Part shown: one piece after another, positions 36,961-49,129 of the stretch | How the letters are laid out: each line of letters begins with the position of its first letter | How positions within the stretch are numbered: the first letter of the stretch is position 1 | Origin: Glycine soja | Lineage: Eukaryota > Streptophyta > Magnoliopsida > Fabales > Fabaceae | Direction of reading: 5' to 3' | Assembly (NCBI RefSeq): GCF_004193775.1 | Contig: NC_041005.1 | Span: 9,426,501 to 9,490,500 of the forward strand | DNA length: 64,000 nucleotides | Position numbers and translations under genes: made by a program | Notes under the pieces: model-generated | Database searches by the model: none | Seen by the model: the letters and a program-made list of their open reading frames with translations, nothing else | What the model was told of the DNA's origin: nothing

Positions 36961-39900
36961 TTTTCTTTTGTGTTTTATTTTTATTGGTGTTCCTCACATA
37001 TTCTTACACGTTTTGCGGAATTTATTTCCATTGCCTATTATTTTTTTATTGAGTTTGTTATTGTGTTAGTCTACATCAGAATGCAAGTAAATTATGTATT
37101 ATGGAAAAAATTTAGATAAAATTTTTGGATTCACTTATGTATAATATTGGTCTCTCTATTATGTTTAATTTACAATTTTGATTTCTCTATCTCAAAATAC
37201 AAACATTTAATCCTTTCATTTTTAAAAAAAGTTCATAATTTTGATCTAGTTGTCAATTTTTTTTAATGTTTTTTAATATAATTAAATTATAAACTTAACA
37301 TATTTCATTCGATTAAGATACCATCAAAAAAATTATTTAATTAATTAAAATTTAATAAATAAAAAAATATAGACAAAATTATGAATTTTCTAAAATAAGA
37401 TATCAAATATGTCTATTTCAAAATTAATAGAAAGAATGAAATAACAAATTAGACAAAATAAGAAGACTAAAGTTGTATTTAAATCATTTGCTTTATAGTG
37501 CTAATTTCTTGTTAGGGTTGAAGTTAGTTTTTTTATGTCAAGTTTCACTTAGTTAGTACTTAGTACATTAATAAATATTTGCATTAAAACTTTTCAACTA
37601 AAAGTTAGTAACATACATTTTTGAGATAGAACTCTAGTTCTAATTATATAACAATACTAAAAACACATAAATAAAACTTTATCCAAGTTTTTTCCGTTAA
37701 TTATCTCAATTATTTGCCCTACTTCATGGGGCAAATAATGACAAAATAAGAGGGATAAAGGTAAGTGTACGTCTGAAGAGAATTACTAGCTAGCTAATAT
37801 TGACCTAAAGAGTGAAAGACAATATTAGAAAATGGGGCTAATGGAAAATTGAAAGAGAAGAAATACGTACAATAAGCTATTGAAAAAAGGGCCCCAACTA
37901 CCAATTAAACCATTAAAGGCATTGAGAGATAGATGGAGGGTTCAATTTCAAGTAAGTCCACCTGCCTTCATTAAACCTCCTTGAATTCACTTAAATGCAG
38001 ACTTCAAAAGCGACCAAATTAAAACAACTCTGTTTTCTTGGTCATCTTTCTTCTTCATTATCAACACAGTTTTCTTCTGTTAAATGCCCCCAACCCACCC
38101 TGCCTTCCCTTCATTTATGTTCCCCTCTTACTTCCTGTTTCAATCACTTCCCAAATACTAGAAACTGTCAGAATCTACTTATCGAGCTACCTTAGCTCAA
38201 ACCCACAACCATTTCCCTTCCTTCTCCTTCAATCTACATTCAACCATTACCACAGCACGAAAGAAGCACTTAATCTACAAGTGATTTTGAAGAAGAATTT
38301 ATACCCACGTGTAACTTTTAGAATAAAAATTAGATACAGATATTAATTATAAGTATTTTTTGTGAGGTTTTTCATTTATGCTAATATTTAAAGCAATTTT
38401 CGTATTATCTACCTTCAATTATTGGTACATAACAAATAAATAATTAATTCATCAAAATTAATAAAAACAGTTAAATTAGTTATTTCAATTAATAATATCT
38501 TACATTTGAATTTTATTCCACAAAACTCACAATTATTATTTTTAGTGGTAATTATATTTAATGACACTATACTTGTAATTTAAAGAGATAACTTTTTCAC
38601 CAATGAAAATAACACTTAAATTATTACTAGGTTAATGAATTCATTCACTTGCAGGAAAAAAATAAGTAAGAATTCCACTAATGAAACTTTACAAAAAATA
38701 TTGGAAGAATAAAAGAAAATTAATAATTAATACATTTAAAAAAGAGTTTATGTTTCTTATAATTAATTAATTAATTAGAAAAAAAGACACATATTTGTTA
38801 ACTATATAAATGCTAGAAGTAATATGAATTAGTGGGATAAATTCATGAAATTCCTATATATTACGTGACATGTAATAATTTACATATTGATAACACAATA
38901 GGAAATAAAATTCTTCTTCAAAATACCTGTGATGCGTCTTACTTAAGTATGTCGTTGCATTAACATTCAAAAGAAACAATTTGTTAACTATCGTGATTCT
39001 ATCTTTTTCGAATGAGACACTTATTTCCAAGAAAAGACTACAGTGCTCACTTTTAAGATGAAGGATACAAATAAAAATTATAATTAATTTGATATGTTTA
39101 TAAATACTAACAACATACCGTATTAAAGTCAAGTCTTTAGAATTATTTTGGATAAATAATTTAATTAACTAAATTTAATTGGATTAATTTAGTTTAGTAC
39201 TTATCAAATAAATATTTATGATGCAAGTATTTATGTAGTTATTTTTTAATAAAAAGAAAATAGAATTGAATTGTAAGAGTTTCTATGGTGCACCTCTTTA
39301 GAGAATTTTGATACGCTTAATTTTTTAACCAATCAAATTATATGTAATCTTCTCATGAATTTTTTTTTCAAATTAATCATTGATTATTATTTTTTTAAAT
39401 TTTAAAATTGCAACGTTTTAAAATTATAACGTATAATTAAAAATGACTTTAAAATTTCTACATCACCGTTTTGACTTCATGATATGTTTGAGCTTTTGAT
39501 CATATTTATATTTTGTCAGTTTGAAAAGTAACTTGAAGTTGGTCAATGATGATCTGATGGAAGTAGCTGAGACAATTTGGAGAGGTCGCAAACTCCTGAA
39601 TATCTGTTGGGACTCATTGTAGTTTTTGAGCGAAATTACTGCCACAGTTGCTCATAACTTCCCACTGCACATCCATTTATCCATAGAAAACATATTCTAT
39701 GCTCTCTTTTTTTCTTTGTATTAATTGATCGAGCGTTACTTAATTTAATTTGCACACTCAATACACACAGTTTCTGATGGGTCGTCAAAAATGTGTCACG
39801 GTCCTCATGCATACGTTTTGATGATATATGTAAGAGTACTTGGAGACGAAACCATATATAGTTGAACATCAGGATGAATGACTGAAAACTATTCGCTTTG

Positions 39901-40349
39901 AGTATGATAAAGATGTTAATTTGGATAGGTTTCTATTTTGCACAGGATCACGAGTGCTCAGGAAAATCTATTAGGGGTCCCATTTTTTCTTGGTAAATTT
40001 ACGTGTCCGGGGTGGTTCATTAGTTCATAGGCAATAGTTCTCAGTCCGGTTGGTGGAGTGTAATGATTAATAGTTATTAAGAAGGAGCTATGCATACCAG
40101 AAAAATTAAATGGACAACATTTCATGCTTGATTATTTATACGATCAGACTTGTATATATCCAGTTGCAATCTCTAGGACAATATTTGGCTGACCTACGGT
40201 ACTAAAACTTCAGTAAAACAATGGATAATGTAAGTTATGAAACTAGCAGCCAAAAAGGATAATTAAGGGTGATTTAATGAGTAGAAATAAATATTTCCTC
40301 CCTACCAATACGAATTGTGTGTATTATAAGTGATCCATCTTGGTTTCTT
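36961..40349. other. Intergenic, AT-rich, no gene recognised
   Basis: AT-rich spacer with a balanced CT-rich patch at 37900-38330 and another moderately balanced patch at 39460-39870. Minus-strand ORFs in the latter contain SQQIFRSLRPLQIVSATS, which I do not recognise. No splice-consistent gene could be built. Confidence 0.35.
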
Positions 40350-40935
40350 TACCAATCTATATTATATCTCTTCAAATAATTTTCAATTTACACTACTTTT
40401 TAAATTAATTTCTAAACTACACTACTTTATTTTTTAGTTAAAAAATCGGACTGGATCAACCCGACTTTTCAGCTGATTTTTCTTTTTAAATAATATTTTA
40501 TTAATTTTAATATTTTTATAATATTTATTTTTTTTAAAATAATGATATTATTTGTTTAATAATTTATTTATATCAGAATACATTATAAATAAAATACAAT
40601 ATACAATGATTCTTGACCGCACATAACTGACTTCTAAACAAAAAAAAAAATTCCAACATATATTTATCTTTAAATTTTTTTTAGACAAATATTATTCTTC
40701 ATATATTTTATTTATGATGTATTGTAATATAAATAAATTATTAAACCAAACATATTATCATTTTTATATTAAAATAACTAAAATTAAATTTAATGAAATA
40801 ACATTAAAAAAAACTCAAGTGGAAAATCAAGTTGATTCAACCCGACTTCTTAACTAAAAAAAATAATGTATTTTGAAAATTAATTTAAAAAGTAATATAG
40901 ATTGAGAATTATTAGGAGACATAATGTACATTAGT
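40350..40935. mobile_element. Foldback element (near-complete inverted repeat)
   Basis: The two halves are reverse complements over about 270 bp each. The left arm has TTTTTAAATTAATTTCTAAA, TTTTTTAGTTAAAAAATCGG and ATCAACCCGACTT. The complement of the right arm has TTTTTAAATTAATTTTCAAA, TTTTTTAGTTAAGAAGTCGG and ATCAACTTGATTT. The inner arms also pair (AATAATTTATTTATAT in both). The unpaired centre is short, near 40600-40670. There is no coding capacity, consistent with a MITE/foldback transposon that could yield a long hairpin RNA. Confidence 0.75.
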
Positions 40936-42363
40936 TAAAAAACCGATCAGTCCTTCACAACATGTCAAATTAATATTTGAATTTTTATTTAAAATATTTA
41001 ATTTAGTCTCTAATTGTGTTTTGAACAAAATTGTTTTTCAAGAAAGATATATGTAGAAAAAAAAAATCTCACTCTCAACCGATTTTCAATAAAAAGGAGA
41101 GTGCTAATATATTCCTTCAAGAAACTAATTAAGAAAGTACAAGTAATTTCTGTTAAATATATTTAATGTTACCAATAACTTTCATAATCTTAAATCAAAA
41201 TCTTTCATCATATTACAAACTACCATACATAAATATCATATCATTTTGCTACCTCAAAAAAAAAAAACTTTCTTATATAATAAAATTATTGACTTTTATA
41301 ATCAAACGTCTCAAAATCATATATCAATATTAATTTTTAATTGATTAATAATGTAAAATATTTAATACGTATAATCATTAATCCTTTTTTTAATAACTTT
41401 GTCTTATATATAAGATTTATTTTAACTATATTATAAAAGTAAAAAATATTTAGTGTAGTTAATTAGTAATATTAAATTTATCAATAATTAATTTAATTAT
41501 ATTTAAGATTAGTTTATTAAAAAGAGAGAGCAATTATTAAAAAAATTATTAAATATAAAAAAAGACTATAGATAGTAATTTGTTGCTAATGAACAAACAT
41601 CATTCTTTAATAAAACTATAAGAAAAAAATTGTTAAATATAAGATCTACATCATGACCACTATTACCAACATCATACATCCACTCATAAACAGAGTAATT
41701 TATTAAAGGTTAAAATTCTCTCTCCAAAAATTTTAAAAAAATACAATTTTTTTAAAGGCTTGATTACTCTTTTAGGATAAAATACATAAAAATTTGAAAT
41801 TGAATGAAAAAAAGTGTAATTAAATATATTATACTGTCGGGTCAATTGTCATGCCAATCATAATGTTAGGACAATATTCGCAAAACTATATAAGTGGTCA
41901 AAATGTGGGAGGAAAATCCTTGTGAAGGTATAACTCATGAAATTTTAAAGTTAGTGGGCAGAAAGCAATGGCAATTAAGTGTTTTTCATTTTAGAGATTA
42001 ATTTGATCACTATTACAATTTCAAGGACCAAACTCATGAGCAATTTAAAATTCTAGGAACATTTGTACTCCTTTAATTGATTTCAAGGATTTCGGTATTC
42101 AATACAAGTTCAAGGATTTGATTAATTGATAATATATAATTTTATCAATTATTTTATCATTTTATTAATTTTAATTAATGTTTGATTTCATCAACTATGA
42201 TTATGTTCGGTAAGGTATTTTGGTTAATTTTTAATTTTTTTACTATCTAAAAAATTTGTTTTACTGTTCAGTAAATAAGTTATTTTTAGTAATTGTCACT
42301 TGAAGTAATATTTTTTAAAATGTTAATTTTTAATTTTTTTTTATTTTTTTTCATTTTTATCCT
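40936..42363. other. AT-rich spacer
   Basis: No gene or clear element. It ends at the 5' target-site copy of the Ogre-like retrotransposon. Confidence 0.5.
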
Positions 42364-42720
42364 TGCCAGACCCTAATTTCATCTAGATATAATGTTTTTA
42401 TCATTCAGATATGATGTTTTGATCATTACTAATTGAATTACGGTGTTTGACACTAGTTACAATGCAAGGCCAAGGGGTAGCACAGGATTTTGATGGTTGT
42501 TTGTCAGTTCCAAAAATAATAGCCACAAGGACGGGGCAAAATGGTCATTTCCTAGATTTTTTATAGACCTAAACTCACCCAGGCTAGCAATCTGACTCTC
42601 TTGGGCCATGAAATTTTTTCAACCCTAAGCAAGCCACTCGCCTGGGCAAGTTGATACCTTCAGCTTTACGCAACCCGCTCGCCTGGGCAAGCTTCCCCTG
42701 CACCAAATGTGTCGTAAACG
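42364..42720 (+). repeat. Truncated 5' LTR of the Ogre-like element
   Basis: Aligns with the start of the 3' LTR at 45843 (shared CTAATTTCATC, GATGGTTGTTTGTCAGTTCC, CGCCTGGGC). It keeps a 26-bp segment missing from the 3' copy and loses similarity after CACCAAATG near 42718, where a deletion joined it to 3' internal sequence. Confidence 0.8.
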
Positions 42721-44274
42721 ACGAGTAAAGTTGAATAGACATTTGATTGACTGTGCTTCCAAATCAAAAATAAGAAGTATAGACATTCATGTGACCTTAT
42801 CTTATCATTCTTAAAAGTTGTCTTTCTCGAGAGAAAAATGAGTTGTAAAGAACAAGAGTCATCTGACTTAATCTGTCAATTGAAAATCCTTTAAATATTT
42901 TCTTGTCCTTGAAATTTCTTTTTCGAGAACCTGGATAGTTTCTTTTATTTCTTCTTGCTACAAGGTCATGCCAAACGACAACAACATATACCTCTGAACC
43001 TTACACTAGGGCAATGACAGGCACCATGCATGAGCTTTAAGCGAACCTAGGGGCAGACAAGAAGTCCTCACCCGATAGGTTGAAAACCAAAAAGGGTGGC
43101 CTAGGCAAAAGTAAAAAAAAAAAACAAAAAACAATCAGGAAAGTGTTTATCAGAGGTTTTGTCCCAAAATCCAAACTGTAAGAGTTTCTAGTCAAGATTT
43201 AAAATGACACATGATCGTGTTTCTTCATCCCAAACACTAATTTATCCCTTGTTACCCCCTCCGAGCCAAAGTATAATTGTTTTCTTCAAAAAACTAATAA
43301 AAAAAATCAAAATCCTAAGCAGGAACCACCGCTAAACTGGTGGGAAGAGCAATGCAAACAGCACATGCATGAGGTTTACCAAGCTCTAGGTTGGGCAACA
43401 ATGATGTTAAGAAAAAAAAAGTAGAAAGCAAATCCGCCAAAGGCGAGTGAAAAAAAAGATAATTGTGATAGTATGGTACATTTGATGTAAGTCCCTCATG
43501 CAAACTCCTTAGGATTCTTTTTGAATCCAATGGTAGCCTTCGTTATATAAATTCTTTCACGATCAGCCCATGTCATCAAGTTTCACTGGGATCAACAAGC
43601 CCTTGGCATCACTCTATGACCTTAAATCAGGAAAGTTTCACTTGATCATATAACAAAGTGTAACAATCCATTGCCATCCTTCAATGGTGCACGCGATCGG
43701 TCTCAAAGCCTTATATTTTCTTGTTGTGTAGAATAATCGAGGTTTTTAAACAAAAATGTACGAATCCTAAGATCAATATTTCATTTGATTGAATAAAAAG
43801 TCAAATGGCTCTACTGTCGTCATCCAAAATTGTCAAGTGATTAAGTAAAAAAAAAAATACACTATGAGGGAGTCTCCGAAGGGATCTGCAAAAGATAGGA
43901 TGAGATTGCATGAATTATCACGTCCTTCAGAAAGAGGCGGTCAATCTGTGTTTTTCACAAAACAAAAAACAAAAAAATCACAAAAGAGGGAAAGAATGTC
44001 ATGAGCATTGCACAGTTTTCATGATTCAAAACCTTTTGCATTGCTAGATACAAAGCCTACATTTACTGCATTTCAAGATGAAATTTGCACGCCTCTGCAT
44101 TCCATAACTCATGCTCCATATCAAGCTATAAGTGCATATATTTCTCTTTATATGCTAGCTTCCAAAATCCCATGTCCTATCTTTTAAGTTTGGGATGAGT
44201 GACCCTTTTAAAGAGTCAACCTCTTGCTTTCTTATACGGTTGAGCCTTTAGGTACTAGTACCTATTGGCATCTT

Positions 44275-45715
44275 TCATAGGACTCAACGTCCTCACCTTT
44301 ATCTTTTAATAGGATTCAACGTCCTCGCCTTTACCTTTCATAGAACTCAACGTCCTCACCTTTATCTTTCCATATGACTCAACATCCTCACTTTTATTTT
44401 TCATAGGACTCAACGTGCTCGCCTTTATGTTTCCATAGGACTCAATGTCCTTGCCTCTATTTTTCATAGGACTCAACATCCTCGGTCTTTATGTTTGCAT
44501 AGGACTCAACGTCCTCATCTTTATGCTTCACAGGACTCAACGTCTTTGCTTTTATGTTTCCATAGGACTCAACGTTCTCGCCTTTATTTTTCATAGGACT
44601 CAACGTCCTCTATCTTTATGTTTGCATAGGACTCAATGTCCTCGTCTTTATGTTTCATAGGACTCAATGTCCTCCGTCTTTATGTTTCCTTGGACTCAAT
44701 ATCCTCTGTCTTTATGTTTCCATAGGACTCAACGTCCTCCGTCTTTATGTTTGCATAGGACTCAATGTCCTCCATCTTTATGTTTCCTTGGACTCAATGT
44801 CCTTTATCTTTATGTTTCCATAGGACTCAACGTCCTCACCTTTATTTTTCATAGGACTCAACGTCCTCTATCTTTATGCTTTCATAGGACTCAACGTCCT
44901 CGCCTTTATCTTTCATAGGACTCAATGTCCTCACTTTATCTTTCCATAGGACTCAACATCCTCGCCTTTATTTTTCATAGGACTCAACATCCTAACCTTT
45001 ATCTTTCCACAGGACTCAACGTCCTCGCCTTTATCTTTCCATAGGACTCAATGTCCTCGCCTTTATTTTTCATAAGACTCAACATCCTCGCCTTTATCTT
45101 TCCATAGGACTCAACATCCTCACCTTTATTTTTCATAGGACTCAACATCCTCGCCTTTATGTTTCCATAGGACTCAACATCCTCGCCTTTATTTTTCATA
45201 GGACTCAATGTCCTCTGTCTTTATGTTTTCATAAAACTCAACGTCCTTACCTTTATGCTTCATAGGATTCAACGTCCTCTGTCTTTTACGTTTTCGTAGG
45301 ATTCAACGTCCTCGCCTCTATGTTTTCATAGGACTCAACATCCTCTGTCTTTATGTTTTCATAAGACTCAATGTCCTCCGCCTTTATCTTCCATAGGACT
45401 CAACATCCTCTATCTTTATGTTTTCATAGGACTCAATGTCCTTTGTCTTTATGCTTTTCAAAGACTACAATATCTTCTGCTTTTATGTTTTTCAAAGACT
45501 TCAATGTCTTCTACTTTTATATTTTTCAAAGACTTCAATGTCTTCTACTTTTATATTTTTCAAAGACTTCAATGTCTTCTATTTTTACGCTTTACAATAC
45601 TTCAATGTCAATGTCCTCTGCTTTTATGTCCTATAGGACTCCAATGTCCTCCATTTTTATGTTTTATAGGACTTCAAGGTCCTCTGCTTGGTGTTACAGG
45701 ACTTCAATGTCCTTT
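44275..45715. repeat. Hairpin-bearing tandem array, about 45 units of about 32 bp
   Basis: The typical unit is CATAGGACTCAACGTCCTC followed by GCCTTTATCTTTC. The core AGGAC-TCAAC-GTCCT is an inverted repeat. Towards the 3' end (45465-45600) the core becomes AAGAC-TTCAAT-GTCTT and the unit lengthens to about 36 bp. The CpG in the loop appears as CG, TG or CA in different units. ORFs across the array are artefacts of the periodicity. Confidence 0.9.
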
Positions 45716-45842
45716 TGTTTTTTTGGTTTCATTTTTTTTGTTTGGCGTCTGGTTTTGAATAGCTAGATCGCTCGAATGAAATTAGTATCATTATCTTTAC
45801 TTATCTTTTATTTTCAATAAAAGATAAGTAAAGAAAGGCAAC

Positions 45843-46992
45843 TGTCAAACCCTAATTTCATCCGGGTATAATATTTTTATCATTCGGATATGATATTTTG
45901 ATCATTGCAAATCAAATTATGGTGTTTGGCACCGATTACAGCACAAGGCCAAGGGGTCACACAGGGTTTTGATGGTTGTTTGTCAGTTCCAAAAAAAAGC
46001 CACAAGGAAGGGGCAAAATGGTTATTTCATAGACTTTTTTGGACCTAAACTCGCCCAGGCTAGCATCTAGCTCGCTTGGGCCATGAAATTTCTTTAGCCC
46101 TAAGCAAGCCACTCGCCTGGGCGAGCTGATACCTTCAGCTTTAAGCAACACCAAATGGCATTTTCCTATAAATAGCCATACATGGGAAGAGTTTAAGGGT
46201 ATGAGAACTGAAGAAAGAGAGAAAAATGCAAAAAGGAGAAAGAGAAGAAGAAGAAAAAAAGCTGAGGCACTTCTGAATCAAACCGTGGATCGTTTCCTAC
46301 ATTATTTATCTTGCAAGCCTTGTACCCTATGCAACAGTCGATTAGTTTTTCTTAAGATTTTGATGTGATCTTTGTACCCTTATGTATCCTTCTTGATATT
46401 ATATCTTTTCTACTCAAATATCACTTGAGATCGTTTCAAGGTCCAACACCTTAACGACTCCATCCGCTTTTCAAAATCTAAAACGTTGTTTCAAGGTCCA
46501 ACACCTTAACGACTCTTTCTTTGCAATTAAAATAAATCTTTCAAAAAAAACATAAAATCAATTCAACACACAAACATTCAGACTTAAAGAACTATGTAGG
46601 TCTGATTTCCTCATTGTACTTGACGATATGTAGGAGCAATGACAACATCCTTGTCGATTCAAAAAAATATTAAATAAATAAAAATGATATAGTAAGAGAA
46701 AAGAAATTCACCGCTCTTAGAAAAATAATTAATTTTGTAGTCACGTTATTTTTATTGCACACTCGATTAAAGGCTGTCGTTCTTCGTGACGGGCACATGG
46801 GGTGCTAATACCTTCCCTATGCGTAAACAACTCCTGAACCCTTCTTTTCAAATTTCACAAACCTTTTTTTGGTTTTTCTAACGTTTTCCTTAAATAAATG
46901 TTGGTGACGACTCTCACTCGTTTTCTCCCTAGGAGACGAACGTGCTTTCTTTTATTTGCTTTCGTTGTCCCGTCGTAAGGTAGGTTGCGACA
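45843..46992 (+). repeat. 3' LTR of the Ogre-like element
   Basis: About 1150 bp from TGTCAAACCCTAATTT to TTGCGACA, preceded by a short purine-rich tract (AAAGAAAGG). It contains CCTATAAATAGCC near 46165, a good TATA region for the LTR promoter. The purine-rich stretch AGAGAAGAAGAAGAAA follows at about 46241. Confidence 0.75.
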
Positions 46993-47674
46993 TTCCTCAA
47001 TATATTTATCTAATTTTCTAGTTATCCTTTTTAAATAAATTTTTATTTTATTATTTTTTGTTATTTTATATTTTTCAATTACTTCACCAACTAATTTTAT
47101 AAATATTTATAATTTAATAAATTAGTTTTTCAACTTTTAACTTTTGATTATGAGCTGACTTTTTAGTTTCTACTAGTTTTTCAAAGATAGGATATATATT
47201 TCAGAAACTAAATTTAGTAATTCACTCAATTGCTAATTCTATATCCAAAAGTTATAATGTATGGTATTGAAACTAAATATGATGAAATAGTATCATATTT
47301 ATGAATAAGCTTGAGAGAATTAATACATAAATTTAAAGTCAATAATTATAATTAATCTATATATAGAAATATTGATCACTACTAAAATAATAGTATTCAA
47401 CGATAGTCCACCGACGACGATTTCTAAAAAACCATTGTTGAAGAAAATACGGTGGCAAAATTGTAATTAAAATGAAAAAACGACGCTGGTTTAACAAAAC
47501 CATCGTCATTGATTATGTTCAACAAAGTTTTTGCACTTCAACCGTCGTGGTCTATTCACATTCTGCTAGCTACATGTGATATCTTTTTTTCATTCTTTTT
47601 CTTCTTTCTTGTAGCGTATGGAAAAGAAATTCCTCTGTTTCGTCCATCTCCCTCTTTTTCTCTCTCTCACCTAT

Positions 47675-48180
47675 GAAGACGTCGCTCGACGTAACCGTTT
47701 TCTCAAACAGCTACTCATGCGCTTTTGCATCGTAGACACCGCTCGACACGGTACCATCACGACAATGCCTACCACCGTGCGTGCTATGTTAGAGCTTGTC
47801 GTTGTAGGTGTGCTTGTGGAGTCTATCGATGATGTCAAACTTGGAATACGAGTTGAGGAACTCGAACTCAGTGTTATTGGTGGATACAGCGACGGTAGAA
47901 GGCTTAAAGTTTGTGAAAGTGTCGTAGCCACGAAAGCGTTGCGCGACAATGTCGTAGGCTCTAGCGGCTTCGTCTTCCTCGTTGAAAGTGTAGAGCCACA
48001 CACACTGGTGCTTCTCATAAATCTGTGCTCCCCCGCAACCGTTTGGTCACGACACAATGCCTTTGTATTTCAACGACAGGAGTTTCCAGGATTCGGCCTC
48101 GTCGAAAATGTAACAACCATGGGGGGTCGATGACGGTGCTTGCGCTATTGCTGATGCGGCTGGGCGACAACAGAGAAAGA
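47675..48180 (-). pseudogene. Captured RAV (AP2/B3) transcription factor fragment
   Basis: The minus strand reads SLKYKGIVS, then [43 protein letters not shown], a linker with [20 protein letters not shown], and DAKAHE, LFEKTV at the start of the B3 domain, where similarity ends. This is the RAV/TEM order (AP2 domain, FLNSHSK linker, B3). There is a TGA at 48047-48049 inside the AP2 domain, a frame change upstream of it, and stops in the linker and before LFEK. The fragment contains no intron and lies wholly inside the CACTA element. It cannot make a full RAV protein. Confidence 0.85.
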
Positions 48181-48458
48181 TTTGCTAGCTGCGCATCGCC
48201 ACTGTGCTCCTCCACCCTTAGATCTATTATCTTGTGGCTCCCTGATGGCGGCGAGCATCGTGGACCATTACACATGTAACTTTGCATGAGAAGGGGCAAA
48301 ATTTTGGAATTTGAAAGAGAAAATATTAATTGTAGTTGAGTTCTAATGAGTAACAAATAGTAAGTGTTTGGAAGTGTTTTGTTTGAGCTTGATTGAGAGT
48401 GAGAGGAAGTGTTACTAATTTAATTTGGGGTTTTGGTTTGGTTTGGTTTGATTTAAGC

Positions 48459-49055
48459 GATTACTTGTTCAAGCTTCTCCTAATCGGAGACTCTTCCGTT
48501 GGAAAAAACTGCTTGCTTGTCGAATTTGTTGTGATTCATCATTCCGTTCACTTTCATCTCTCTTGTTCTTGTTCTCCACTTCCTTTGTTTCTTTGTTTCG
48601 TTTCAGGATGACTCCTATGTCGACAGCTACGTAAGTACCATTGGATTTGATTTCGTAATTATCACTCTTCTTCTTCTTCTTCTTCTTCTTTTGTTACTTG
48701 TATTTATGGCCCAACAGTTAAGACTAATTATTTTTATTTTATTTTTTTCTTCAAAAAATCAGAATAGTGGAGCTGGAAGGGAAAATTCTCAAGCTACTAA
48801 TTGTGAGTATTCACAGGACATGAATCAATGTCTTTTACCTACTAGTTCATTTATATTATTATGTTTTAAAGAAAACTACTCAACTTTTCTCACTTCTCCA
48901 TTTTTGATTTGTTGGGTCATAGGTGTAATCTACCCTAATTTCTGCATTCACCTTGTTAGATTCATTTATTATGTTTTGTTGAGTGGGATACAGCTGGACA
49001 GGAGCGATTCAAGGCTATAACAAGTAGTTATTATAGAAGAGCACATGGAATTATT
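48459..49055 (+). pseudogene. Captured Rab GTPase (RABD/Rab1-like) fragment with introns
   Basis: Four exon pieces of a Rab1/RabE-type GTPase keep their introns: about 48459-48530 (DYLFKLLLIGDSSVGKNCLL), 48607-48654 (DDSYVDSYVSTIGFDF), 48763-48802 (IVELEGKILKLLI) and 48984-49055 ([20 protein letters not shown]). The G3 motif WDTAGQE is intact. In the P-loop the usual GKS reads GKN. The start codon region and the C-terminal half (NKxD, prenylation Cys) are missing. Retained introns show capture from genomic DNA rather than cDNA. A (CTT)n run lies in intron 2 (48666-48690). Confidence 0.87.
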
Positions 49056-49129
49056 GTAAGTTTGACAGCTTCATCCTATCATTATCATCTTATATTAGAA
49101 CTTTTGTTCCTCACAAAACTATCTTAGAA

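Larger units (their letters stand above)
42364..46992 (+). mobile_element. LTR retrotransposon, Ogre/Tat-like, internally deleted
   Basis: The unit starts TGCCAGACCCTAATTTCATC and ends GTAGGTTGCGACA. It is flanked by ATCCT (42359-42363) and TTCCT (46993-46997), a 4-of-5 target duplication. It keeps only the first 355 bp of the 5' LTR, then non-coding internal sequence with a large tandem array, then a full 3' LTR. Gag and pol are absent. LTR starts TGTCAAACCCTAATTT and the repeat-rich 3' internal region resemble soybean Ogre/Tat Ty3-type elements as I remember them; the family name is inference. Confidence 0.7.

Noticed and set aside
39463..39869. Minus-strand ORFs as a gene fragment
   Set aside because: The composition is slightly protein-like, but no family was recognised and no splice-consistent model could be built.
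44275..45715. Possible CRISPR-like array
   Set aside because: Units are contiguous with no unique spacers and lie inside a plant LTR retrotransposon.
44445..45766. Overlapping ORFs of 66-131 residues rich in repeats such as HRTQRP
   Set aside because: They are produced by the 32-bp tandem unit being open in several frames. No protein family or start context supports them.
47618..48133. 171-residue plus-strand ORF
   Set aside because: It is the antisense shadow of the captured RAV fragment, which explains the region better on the minus strand.
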